Shown here piece after piece: positions 1 to 6,100 of a DNA stretch of 12,804 nt; the first letter of the stretch is position 1, and every line of letters starts with the position of its first letter. The stretch is taken from assembly GCA_949286295.1 (NCBI GenBank), contig CASECK010000168.1, positions 1-12,804 on the forward strand. Reading direction: 5' to 3'. The position numbers and the translations under genes are program-made. This DNA comes from an uncultured bacterium. GTDB lineage: Bacteria; Bacillota; Clostridia; Oscillospirales; Oscillospiraceae. The notes beneath the pieces are model-generated. The model had not been told where the DNA came from. It searched no databases and saw only the letters and a list, made by a program, of their open reading frames with translations.

Positions 1-1331
1 CCCCGGGCCCTGTTGGGCGTATACTCCCGCCAGGCCATATATACCTTTCTGGCCAGCTCGGCGATGCCCAGCACATCCTCATCCGTCTCGGTGGGCAGGC
101 CCAGCATGAAATAGAGCTTCACGCCGCTCCAGCCGCCGGCAAAGGCGGTGCGGACGGACTGGAGCAAATCCTCCTCCCGCAGGTTTTTATTGATGGCGTC
201 CCGCAGGCGCTGGGTGCCCGCCTCCGGGGCAAAGGTCAGCCCCCCCTTGCGCACCCGCTGAAGCCGCTGCATCAGATTCATCGAGAATGTGTCCGCCCGC
301 AGGGAGGGTAGTGACAGCCCGATGTCCCGGGGGGCGCAGTAGTCCAGCAAGTCGTCGCACAGGGGCAGCAGGCCGGGATAGTCGGTGGAGGACAAGCTGG
401 ACAGGGTCATCTCCTGATAGCCGGAGTCCTCGCAGGCGGCCTTTCCATACCGGGCCAGCCGCTCCGCCGACCGGTTGCGCACCGGGCGGTAGACATACCC
501 CGCCTGACAAAACCGGCAGCCCCGGATACAGCCCCGGAACAGCTCCAGCATCACCCGGTCGTGGACAATCTCTGTGGAGGGGACGATGGTGCGCAGGGGA
601 AAATAGCTGTGTTCAAAGTCCTCCACAATGCGCTTTCGCACGGTCTCCCGGGCGCCGGTGCCCTCCAAAATCCGCATCTGGGACAGCGTGCCGTCCTGGT
701 TGTACACCGGCTCATAAAAGGAGGGGACATAGATTCCCTCGATTTTGGCCGCGGCCTGCAGGAGTTCCTCCTTGGACCAGCCCTCCTCCCGGGCCTGCCG
801 GTAGAGGGCGATGTACTCCAAGGTGACCTCCTCCCCCTCCCCCAGGACAAAAAAGTCGATGAAGGGGGCCAGCGGCTCGGGATTGTAACAGCAGCTCCCC
901 CCCGCCACCACCAGGGGGGACAGGTCGGGCCGGTCGGCCGACCGCAGGGGCAGTCCGGCCAAATCCAACATATTGAGCACATTGCTATAGGCCATCTCAT
1001 AGCCCAGGGAGAAGCCGATGATGTCGAAGTCGGCGATGGGGTCGCCGCTCTCCAGGCCATACAGAAGCAGCCCCTCCCGGCGCATGGCCTGCTCCATATC
1101 CCCCCAGGGGGCGTAGCACCGCTCGCACCATACTCCCGGCGTCTGGTTCATCACCCCGTATAAGATGCGGCAGCCCAGGTTGGACATCCCTATCTCATAC
1201 GTGTCGGGAAAACAGAGGGCATAGCGCAAATCCACCTCGCCGCGGTCCTTCACCACGGCGTTGTACTCTCCGCCGGTATAGCGGGCAGGTTTCTGCACTG
1301 TGGGCAGAATCTGCTCCAGCGTTCGATTCAT
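1..1331 (-). CDS. Radical SAM protein with B12-binding-like N-terminus (TIGR03960-type), 3' end off window
   Basis: The first 443 codons are present and the stop lies beyond the left edge. The ATG at 1331 follows a GGGGGGAAG ribosome binding site. The N-terminal ~200 residues look like a cobalamin-binding Rossmann region (FPDTYEIGMSNLG, then IIGFSLGYE), but I see no DxHxxG cobalamin-ligand motif. The radical SAM core carries CIRGCRFC with Cys268, Cys272 and Cys275 as 4Fe-4S ligands. Further on are LTFAPEAGTQRLRD and LGLPTETDED, which I recognise as typical of the radical SAM family of unknown function TIGR03960. From family knowledge, this gene often precedes a DUF2344 partner, an RNase E/G-like gene and ribosomal protein genes rplU/rpmA; those would lie to the left, outside the window. 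The substrate is unknown. The gene follows the M50 gene by 70 bp and has its own promoter-like sequence. Confidence 0.92.
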   Translation of the reverse strand, partial: MNRTLEQILPTVQKPARYTGGEYNAVVKDRGEVDLRYALCFPDTYEIGMSNLGCRILYGVMNQTPGVWCERCYAPWGDMEQAMRREGLLLYGLESGDPIADFDIIGFSLGYEMAYSNVLNMLDLAGLPLRSADRPDLSPLVVAGGSCCYNPEPLAPFIDFFVLGEGEEVTLEYIALYRQAREEGWSKEELLQAAAKIEGIYVPSFYEPVYNQDGTLSQMRILEGTGARETVRKRIVEDFEHSYFPLRTIVPSTEIVHDRVMLELFRGCIRGCRFCQAGYVYRPVRNRSAERLARYGKAACEDSGYQEMTLSSLSSTDYPGLLPLCDDLLDYCAPRDIGLSLPSLRADTFSMNLMQRLQRVRKGGLTFAPEAGTQRLRDAINKNLREEDLLQSVRTAFAGGWSGVKLYFMLGLPTETDEDVLGIAELARKVYMAWREYTPNRAR

Positions 1332-1369
1332 CAATACTTCCCCCCAAGGTCTCTTCAGGCGTGGTAATT

Positions 1370-1398
1370 ATTTTACCTGTTTTCCACCCCGGTGGCAA
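1370..1398 (-). promoter_or_regulatory. Sigma-A-type promoter for the radical SAM gene
   Basis: On the minus strand, TTGCCA (1398-1393) and TAAAAT (1375-1370) are separated by exactly 17 nt, each one mismatch from consensus. It lies between the M50 stop and the radical SAM start, with the predicted transcript starting near 1363. This suggests vegetative expression independent of the sporulation-type operon upstream. No experimental support. Confidence 0.6.
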
Positions 1399-1401
1399 GT
1401 C

Positions 1402-1983
1402 CTATTTCTTCCAAAAAGGCCTCCCGTACTGTCTGGCCAGCATGGCCAGCACCCACAGCGCGGCCAGCAGCAGCGTCACATTCCCTCCCGCGCCGGCCAG
1501 AAACAGCCCGCCCGCCAGTAGCGCCGCGCCGCACAGCAGGTCCACCCAGGCCCCGGCACAGCCGGCGGCCTCCGGTCCGGCCAGCAGCGCCAGAGAGCAG
1601 TTGAGTAGCCGTCCCCCATCCAGCCGCCCCACCGGGGCCAGATTGAACAGGGCCAAGGCCAAATTCACACCCGCGAAGCCCGCCCCCCAGTCCAGGGCCG
1701 TACACAGCAGGGCCAGCGCCGCGTTGACCGCGGGCCCCGCCAGGGCAGCCAGTCCCTCCCGCCAGTAGTCCAGGGGCCGCGCCACCACCATTTCCGCGCC
1801 GACAGCTGTAAGGCGAATTAGCTTTATATCTCCTCCCAAAACGCGAATTGCCCAGTAGTGCCCCAGCTCATGGAGGGTACAGGCCGCAAGGGCCAGCGGT
1901 ACCACCCACTGCCGGTCCAAATAATTCAGCCAGGCCAGCATCAGAAAAAAACCGCCCGTGGCCTCCACCCTGCCCCATCTCAT
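1402..1983 (-). CDS. M50 family intramembrane metalloprotease, SpoIVFB-like
   Basis: A 193-residue, very hydrophobic protein with the site-2-protease signature. HELGH at residues 38-42 supplies two zinc-binding His and the catalytic Glu, AGPAVN is at 82-87, and NLAPVGRLDGG at 114-124 places the third zinc ligand at Asp122. Several membrane segments are apparent (about 26-37, 78-97, 103-117, 140-185). In B. subtilis SpoIVFB cleaves pro-sigma-K in the mother-cell-derived membrane around the forespore. That protein is about 288 residues with a C-terminal CBS domain; this one ends right after the membrane core, so no CBS domain is present. The ATG overlaps the stop of the M23 gene (ATGA). AGGAGGG abuts the start, so translation probably depends on coupling. 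Family assignment is firm; the pro-sigma-K substrate is inference from the M23 neighbour. Confidence 0.9.
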   Translation of the reverse strand: MRWGRVEATGGFFLMLAWLNYLDRQWVVPLALAACTLHELGHYWAIRVLGGDIKLIRLTAVGAEMVVARPLDYWREGLAALAGPAVNAALALLCTALDWGAGFAGVNLALALFNLAPVGRLDGGRLLNCSLALLAGPEAAGCAGAWVDLLCGAALLAGGLFLAGAGGNVTLLLAALWVLAMLARQYGRPFWKK

Positions 1984-3002
1984 CCCTCCTGCAAAAATTC
2001 CACGTAGTAGGCGGGGTTTAGGTGCATTTTTCCATATTTCAGCTCCAGGTGCAGGTGAGGGCCGGTGGCCATGCCGGTGGAACCCACCAGGGCGATGGTC
2101 TCCCCTTTCGCCACACTCTGTCCCTTTTGCACCAGCACCTGGCTGCAGTGGGCGTAGAAAGATTTCACCCCGTTTCCGTGATCCACCTGAAGATACATTC
2201 CATAGGAATCGTCCTGGCCGGTATACTCCACCACGCCGCCGGCAAAGGCGGCGATGGGGTCGCCCTCCTGGCCGCCGATATCCACACCCCCGTGGAAATC
2301 CCCCTTCTCCCCGTTGACCGGGTGCGTCCGGTAGCCGTACTCCGAGTTGAGGCGGCCCAGCACCGGAACCGTTGTGTCCAGCCCGCCCAGCGACAGCCGG
2401 TCCATGGTATAATTGTTGGGCAGGTCCGGCCCCTCATAGTCCGATATCTCCACCACCGTCCCAGCCGGGAGGACCTCCGGCTCCTCCGGGGCGGCGGTCT
2501 CCGGCGCGGACTCGCCGTCCGCCTTCTGACCAGAGACCTCCCCACTAAAGCGCAGGCCAAAGGCCTCCGCGTCCGTGTAATGGGTGGCCCGCTCCACCGC
2601 GCTGGGCGCGCCGCTGAGAAATCCCAATTCCGCGGTGAGCACTGCCGCCGGCTGCGGCGGCTGAAATTCTACCGGCTGCGCCTCTTCCCGGGGACCAAAC
2701 ACCTGGATGCAGAAGTCGCCAATTCCCTCCAGCACCGTCCCGCTGCCCGCCATGGACTCCCCCAGCTGGGACAGCGCCCCCTGAAAGTCAAAATCCGCGG
2801 TGATGAGCTGAAAAATATCCCCCCGGAGCTGGACCAGCCTGCCGGGAAACACACCTTTTCCAACAAAGACTGTGAGAAACAGGACCAGGCATATCCCCAG
2901 CTGCGCCATCAGCACCCGCTCCCGGCGGGATTCCTCCCTGCGCCGGCCCCTCTGACCGCTCCGCCTGCGGACGGAGGCGGAGCGGACGGTCCTGTCATAC
3001 AT
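1980..3002 (-). CDS. M23 (LytM) metallopeptidase, SpoIVFA-like membrane protein
   Basis: A 340-residue protein with a basic N-terminal cytoplasmic tail (about 1-30, many Arg), one membrane segment at about 31-50, a variable Pro/Glu/Ala-rich linker (about 105-190) and a C-terminal LytM domain from about 212. The zinc and catalytic residues look complete: HGGVD gives His237 and Asp241, YAH gives His285, and GPHLHLE gives His316 and His318. M23 enzymes cut peptide cross-links in peptidoglycan. SpoIVFA in B. subtilis has the same topology, holds the M50 protease SpoIVFB in a complex and regulates it. The gene is immediately upstream of, and overlaps, an M50 gene, the spoIVFA-spoIVFB arrangement. 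With an intact active site it could also be a genuine endopeptidase in the intermembrane space. ATG 3002 has GGGAGGGG upstream. SpoIIQ-like function is an alternative. Confidence 0.88.
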   Translation of the reverse strand: MYDRTVRSASVRRRSGQRGRRREESRRERVLMAQLGICLVLFLTVFVGKGVFPGRLVQLRGDIFQLITADFDFQGALSQLGESMAGSGTVLEGIGDFCIQVFGPREEAQPVEFQPPQPAAVLTAELGFLSGAPSAVERATHYTDAEAFGLRFSGEVSGQKADGESAPETAAPEEPEVLPAGTVVEISDYEGPDLPNNYTMDRLSLGGLDTTVPVLGRLNSEYGYRTHPVNGEKGDFHGGVDIGGQEGDPIAAFAGGVVEYTGQDDSYGMYLQVDHGNGVKSFYAHCSQVLVQKGQSVAKGETIALVGSTGMATGPHLHLELKYGKMHLNPAYYVEFLQEG

Positions 3003-3036
3003 GACGACCCCTCCCTGTCCGTTTTTGATTGATAAC

Positions 3037-3065
3037 AGTATATTCTCAGGTGGGGGCTCATATTA
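3037..3065 (-). promoter_or_regulatory. Candidate sigma-E-like promoter for the M23/M50 operon
   Basis: Minus strand TAATATG (3065-3059), 14-nt spacer, AATATACT (3044-3037). Compared with the B. subtilis sigma-E pattern as I recall it (GHATATT, 14, CATACAHT), this matches 5 of 7 and 6 of 8 positions. It sits about 35 nt upstream of the start codon. Alone it is weak; the same spacing recurs before spoIVA and sipL in this window. It is back to back with the tRNA promoter. Confidence 0.4.
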
Positions 3066-3068
3066 CAC

Positions 3069-3097
3069 TTGACAGGAGGACAAAAAGAAAATATAAT
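3069..3097 (+). promoter_or_regulatory. Consensus sigma-A promoter of tRNA-Pro
   Basis: TTGACA (3069-3074), 17-nt spacer, TATAAT (3092-3097): a perfect match to the housekeeping consensus in boxes and spacing. Transcription should start near 3104, about 11 nt before the mature tRNA 5' end. Such strong promoters are usual for stable RNA genes. Confidence 0.9.
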
Positions 3098-3114
3098 ACA
3101 TAAGCTAACCAAAT

Positions 3115-3191
3115 CCGGGTGTGGCGAAGCTTGGTATCGCGCTTGGTTCGGGTCCAAGAGACCGTGGGTTCAAATCCCGCCACTCGGACCA
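3115..3191 (+). tRNA. tRNA-Pro (anticodon CGG), CCA encoded
   Basis: A 77-nt cloverleaf. Acceptor stem CCGGGTG pairs with CACTCGG (one G-U), followed by discriminator A and an encoded CCA. D-stem GCGA pairs with TCGC around a loop containing GG. Anticodon stem CTTGG pairs with CCAAG, with loop TTCGGGT giving anticodon CGG for proline codon CCG, and G37 as is usual in tRNA-Pro. The variable loop is AGACC. The T-stem GTGGG/CCCGC has loop TTCAAAT. A consensus promoter precedes it and a long terminator hairpin starts at the next base, so it is a single-gene transcription unit divergent from the M23/M50 operon. Confidence 0.97.
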
Positions 3192-3230
3192 GCTCGTCGC
3201 AAGCGACATATCGCTTGCGACGAGCTTTTT
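3192..3230 (+). terminator. Intrinsic terminator of tRNA-Pro
   Basis: A perfect 15-bp inverted repeat (3192-3206 with 3211-3225) around loop CATA, followed by TTTTT. It begins directly after the CCA end of the tRNA. Confidence 0.93.
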
Positions 3231-3278
3231 CAGTTCATTGCAAAGCTCATCGCGCGCTCATTCTGCTGCTCCTCGCTT

Positions 3279-3370
3279 CCAACTGCGACCCGGAGCGCAG
3301 CCGTTTGCGGCTTTGCCGCCTTACGGATGTGGCCTGCCCCTTGCGGGTACTGCGCTGGGCTCGCAGTTGG
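3279..3370. other. Three-way-junction-forming inverted repeat in noncoding DNA
   Basis: The outer stem pairs CCAACTGCGA (3279-3288) with TCGCAGTTGG (3361-3370) perfectly and continues through CCC/GGG and GCGCAG/CTGCGC with small bulges, about 20 bp in all. Inside are two hairpins: CCGT + GCGGC closing TTT (3301-3326), and CCTGC/GCGGG with a CCCTT loop (3333-3347). The fold resembles a small structured RNA or a cruciform-forming mobile repeat. No coding sense is evident. My impression that such sequences are dispersed in related genomes is unverified. Confidence 0.55.
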
Positions 3371-3373
3371 TGA

Positions 3374-3396
3374 GCCGCCCTGCGGGCGGCATTTTT
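3374..3396 (+). terminator. Terminator-like hairpin in the post-tRNA region
   Basis: GCCGCCC (3374-3380) pairs with GGGCGGC (3384-3390) around TGC, followed by ATTTTT. It lies four bases after the three-way-junction element, with no gene between it and the tRNA terminator. Confidence 0.6.
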
Positions 3397-3442
3397 CACA
3401 ACATTGAGAAATATCGATTTTGACCGTCCCTTCCACGTCGGA

Positions 3443-3492
3443 GCAAAGTTCGCTTTGCGACCACGTCTTTTTATGCCTATGGCAAAAAGACG
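3443..3492 (+). other. Two tandem hairpins, one with a TTCG tetraloop
   Basis: GCAAAG (3443-3448) pairs with CTTTGC (3453-3458) around the unusually stable loop TTCG. CGTCTTTTT (3464-3472) then pairs with AAAAAGACG (3484-3492), with an inner GCC/GGC pair. These are part of the structured noncoding stretch 3231-3640. Confidence 0.5.
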
Positions 3493-3522
3493 CCAACCGC
3501 CCACTGCCTTGCTCCTCCTCTC

Positions 3523-3562
3523 CAAATCGAACCCGCTGACGCTGGGCGTCGATTTGTTTTTT
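3523..3562 (+). terminator. Strong terminator-like hairpin
   Basis: CAAATCGA (3523-3530) pairs with TCGATTTG (3549-3556). Inner CCC-GC/GC-GGG pairs around TGAC extend it, and it is followed by six T. It is the third terminator-type structure on the plus strand downstream of the tRNA, with no intervening gene recognised. Confidence 0.7.
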
Positions 3563-3602
3563 CTTTTCCGAAAGTCTCAAGTCCTATCATTACACCCCAA
3601 CC

Positions 3603-3640
3603 AAAAACCCGCTATTTTCGCATGAAAATAGCGGGTTTTT
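3603..3640. terminator. Bidirectional terminator
   Basis: A 17-bp perfect inverted repeat (3603-3619 with 3624-3640), loop GCAT, with A5 on the left and T5 on the right, so it can act on both strands. The GC core is ACCCGC/GCGGGT. It could stop leftward readthrough from spoIVA and rightward transcription from the tRNA side. Confidence 0.85.
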
Positions 3641-3872
3641 CTTGTTTTTTGTTGAAATTCCGAACTTTAAATGCAGCGTTGACAAGCTCTACCTTTCCCG
3701 GCTTCTGACCCGCAGGGGAGCACCTATCTTTTCTCGCGGGGATATATAAAACGCCGCCTGTAGTCTCGTTTGGGCAGCGGAATCTTGAAAAATATGATGC
3801 GGTTTTTTTCTAAAAATCACTTCTCCAGACCAACCCGCCTACGCCGGGTCTCGATGATAAGATTGCAAACGA
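3641..3872. other. Noncoding stretch, nothing recognised
   Basis: Between two terminators lies a lower-GC stretch with A/T runs. I see no start codon with a ribosome binding site, no recognised protein motif and no RNA gene. TTGACA at about 3679 lacks a -10 box at the right distance. It may be degenerated sequence. Confidence 0.4.
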
Positions 3873-3902
3873 AATCCCGCCCTCGGTTCTGAGGGCGGGA
3901 TT
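3873..3902 (-). terminator. Probable spoIVA terminator
   Basis: A perfect 12-bp inverted repeat (3873-3884 with 3891-3902) with loop GGTTCT, about 65 nt downstream of the spoIVA stop on the minus strand. The T tract on the minus side is short and interrupted, so efficiency is uncertain; the plus side reads TTGTTTT. Confidence 0.65.
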
Positions 3903-3966
3903 GTTTTACTTTGGACCTCTGTGGCTGGCGGCCAGCTTCTCTCGGACGGCAAAGTTCCGGGCGGCG

Positions 3967-5445
3967 TTACAATATGATGCAGATAAGGCCGCCGGACCCC
4001 TCGTTGATAATGCGCTGAAGGGTCTCGCGCAGCTTGACCCGGGCGTCCTCGGGCATCCGCTTGATTTTGGCGTTTAAATCCTCGTTCACCAGCTCGTGGA
4101 GGGACTTCCCAAAAATATTGGCCTCCCAGATGCGGCTGGAATCCCCCTCGTACTCCTCCAGCAGATAGTGTATCATATCCTCGCTCTGCTTCTCTCCGCC
4201 CACGATGGGGGACACCTCCGTCTCGATATCCGCCCGGATCATGTGGATGGACGGGGCGCTGGCCTTCAGACGCACGCCATAGCGCCCCCCCTGCTTCATA
4301 ATCTCCGGCTCCTCCAGCACCAGGGAGTCGATGGAGGGCACCACGATTCCATATCCCGTCTCCTCCACCTCCCGCAGGGCGCCGGCCACTTTATCGTAGG
4401 CGCGCTTCACCTCCGCCAACTGGGTGAGCAGGGCCATCAGGTCCCCGTCGTCCCCAATCTCAAATCCGGACTGCTGGGACAGCGTGTGGTAGAACAAGGC
4501 CCGGGGCAGGTCCAGGGCGGCCGCGGTGACCCCGGTGCCCAGGTCGATGGAGCTGACCCGGGCGGCGCTGACCACCTCACAGTCCTGAAAGGCTTCCACC
4601 GCGCCGCGCTCTTCCCGGATGCGGCGCAGCTCCCGGGTCCCCTCCCGGATGGCGGCGTAGAGCGCGGCCTTGATGGGGTGCTCCTGGGGCAGGGCGTCCA
4701 CCCACGGGGGCAGGAACAGGTCCAGCTCTCGGATGGGGAACTCATAGAGGACGCTCTTCAGGATGGAGTCGATCTCCTCCTGCTCCAGCTCCAGGCAGTT
4801 TACCGCCACACAGGTGACATCGTAGCGCTGGGCAATGTCGGCGCGAATGGCTCTGGAGCGCTCGGAATCCGGGTGGGCACAGTTGAGCAGCACCACGAAG
4901 GGCTTGCCCAGCTCTTTCAGCTCCGCAATTACCCGCTCCTCCGCCTCCAGATACCCCTCCCGGGGGATATCGGTGATGCTGCCGTCGGTGGTGACCACGA
5001 TTCCGATGGTGGAGTGCTCTGAAATGACCTTGCGGGTGCCAATCTCCGCCGCCTCCGCCATGGGAATCTCGTGGTCAAACCAGGGGGTGGTCACCATGCG
5101 CTCGTTCTCCCCCTCCAGCTGCCCCACCGCGCCGTCCACCATATACCCCACGCAGTCAATCATCCGCATCTGGCAGGCCCCTCCCCCGTCCACGGTGACC
5201 GCCACGGCGTCCTCTGGGACAAACTTCGGCTCGGCGGTCATAATGGTGCGGCCAGAGCCGCTCTGGGGCAGCTCATCTCTGGCCCGCTCCCGACGGTAGA
5301 CATTCTCGATGTTGGGGATGACCATGGTCTCCATAAAGCGCTTGATAAAAGTGGATTTTCCCGTGCGGACCGGCCCCACGACGCCGATATAGATATCGCC
5401 CTCCGTTCTCAGCGCGATATCCTCATAGATTTTGCGTTCTTCCAC
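3967..5445 (-). CDS. spoIVA: Stage IV sporulation protein A, coat morphogenetic ATPase
   Basis: SpoIVA hydrolyses ATP and polymerises on the outer forespore membrane into the basement layer on which the coat assembles. SpoVM anchors it to the membrane, and SpoVID or SipL binds it. The product is 492 residues, the same length as B. subtilis SpoIVA. I chose the GTG at 5445 (EERKIYEDIALRTEGD start) because AAGGAGGAG lies 7 nt upstream and the alignment with known N-termini begins there; the open frame continues to 5646 but crosses the promoter. Walker A GPVRTGKST is at 24-32 (Lys30), and Walker B-like MIDCVG includes Asp97. The region TIMTAEPKF has Thr70 but Ala71 where I recall Thr in B. subtilis. 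Strongly conserved blocks include the middle EAAEIGTRKVISEHSTIG and the C-terminal NEGSGGLICIIL. It is a single-gene unit with a sigma-E-like promoter, downstream of sipL in the same orientation. Confidence 0.97.
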   Translation of the reverse strand: MEERKIYEDIALRTEGDIYIGVVGPVRTGKSTFIKRFMETMVIPNIENVYRRERARDELPQSGSGRTIMTAEPKFVPEDAVAVTVDGGGACQMRMIDCVGYMVDGAVGQLEGENERMVTTPWFDHEIPMAEAAEIGTRKVISEHSTIGIVVTTDGSITDIPREGYLEAEERVIAELKELGKPFVVLLNCAHPDSERSRAIRADIAQRYDVTCVAVNCLELEQEEIDSILKSVLYEFPIRELDLFLPPWVDALPQEHPIKAALYAAIREGTRELRRIREERGAVEAFQDCEVVSAARVSSIDLGTGVTAAALDLPRALFYHTLSQQSGFEIGDDGDLMALLTQLAEVKRAYDKVAGALREVEETGYGIVVPSIDSLVLEEPEIMKQGGRYGVRLKASAPSIHMIRADIETEVSPIVGGEKQSEDMIHYLLEEYEGDSSRIWEANIFGKSLHELVNEDLNAKIKRMPEDARVKLRETLQRIINEGSGGLICIIL

Positions 5446-5487
5446 TGCAACTCCTCCTTCGGCCCCGCAAGCCGGTAGTCTCCCTAC

Positions 5488-5517
5488 AATGTATTGGGAT
5501 AAGCCATAAAATATGAC
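5488..5517 (-). promoter_or_regulatory. Candidate sigma-E promoter of spoIVA
   Basis: Minus strand GTCATATT (5517-5510), 14-nt spacer, AATACATT (5495-5488). This is very close to the mother-cell sigma-E pattern (-35 with ATATT, -10 CATACAnT), with only the first -10 base differing. The predicted start near 5480 gives a 35-nt leader containing the ribosome binding site. spoIVA is sigma-E dependent in B. subtilis, so the fit is functionally sensible. Confidence 0.75.
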
Positions 5518-5520
5518 AGA

Positions 5521-6065
5521 CCCGGAACCCCTCGCCCCGCAGCCGCCCAGCATGAAATGGGCCGCCCTCCGCGGGCGGTCCCGCAACTCCCTTCCACAGC
5601 TTTCGCGGAAGCGAAAAGAATTGCGGCTCAAGGCGACGTTTATCAATGAACTACCCTGAATCTACACCGAAATGGCCGCCTGTCCCGTATATCCGAAAGG
5701 TAGGAAATCAGCTCGGAACGCTCTCTATTTCCACGCTCTCGGAATTGTGGTAAAATCTATATTATCCAGTCCATTTGATTGTCATTGGAGTGCTCCGCAT
5801 CTGTATTTATGGAGATGTCAATTTGCTGTTTTAGCGAAGGATAAAGCAGGCTGACTACTTCCCCATTTATCGGGGAGATAGCAAAGCCGAGCCAGTCAAC
5901 AGCTAAGATGAACGGCGCATATAAAATGCGCCGCCGCTGACAGCTCCGTCTGTCTTTGCCAAAAGGTAATCAAGGCGGGAAAGCCCTGATATGGCTCTCC
6001 CGCCCGTTTCCATTTACAGGCAAAGTCCTGCGCCAAAGGGAGTACCCCCTTGGACCCCCGGACAA
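5521..6065. other. Noncoding interval between sipL and spoIVA
   Basis: I find no credible gene in these ~545 bp. The GC-rich part near spoIVA holds hairpins: CCGCCC/GGGCGG (5562-5578), and CCGCAA (5581-5586) with TTGCGG (5621-5626) enclosing TTTCGC-GGAA-GCGAAA (5601-5616). About 5680-5870 is clearly more AT-rich than the genes. Then come GGCGCAT/ATGCGCC (5914-5932) and GGCGGGA/TCCCGCC (5974-6004). A 60-codon plus-strand frame (5672-5854) has no ribosome binding site. Confidence 0.5.
5974..6004. terminator. Terminator-like hairpin downstream of sipL
   Basis: GGCGGGA (5974-5980) pairs with TCCCGCC (5998-6004), extended inside by AGCC/GGCT around CTGATAT. T tracts on either side are broken (CGTTTCCATTT on plus). 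It may be a secondary terminator or a relic. Confidence 0.4.
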
Positions 6066-6098
6066 GTCAAGGCCACGCGTGAAACGCGCGGCCTTGAC
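6066..6098 (-). terminator. Hairpin directly after the sipL stop
   Basis: GTCAAGGCC (6066-6074) pairs with GGCCTTGAC (6090-6098). After one mismatch, CGCG pairs with CGCG around TGAAA. It begins about 2 nt after the sipL stop on the minus strand. That side lacks a good T tract, whereas the plus side has TTTT, so it may protect the mRNA end or terminate weakly. Confidence 0.55.
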
Positions 6099-6100
6099 TT

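Noticed and set aside
2022..3032. 336-codon plus-strand open frame over the M23 gene
   Set aside because: Antisense shadow of a well-supported M23 gene; low-complexity His/Pro/Gly composition, no ribosome binding site or known motif.
3069..3423. Several overlapping frames running through tRNA-Pro and its terminator
   Set aside because: They read through the cloverleaf, the terminator and palindromes; no ribosome binding site.
3404..3625. 73-codon plus-strand frame ending in the bidirectional terminator
   Set aside because: Crosses a strong terminator hairpin and hairpin repeats; no ribosome binding site and no known motif.
4096..5022. 308-codon plus-strand frame over spoIVA
   Set aside because: Antisense of spoIVA; no recognisable domain.
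5446..5646. N-terminal extension of spoIVA to an ATG at 5646
   Set aside because: Would place the sigma-E-like promoter inside the gene; known SpoIVA proteins start at the equivalent of GTG 5445, which has a strong ribosome binding site and gives exactly 492 residues.
5672..5854. 60-codon plus-strand frame between sipL and spoIVA
   Set aside because: No ribosome binding site, no promoter recognised, no family resemblance.
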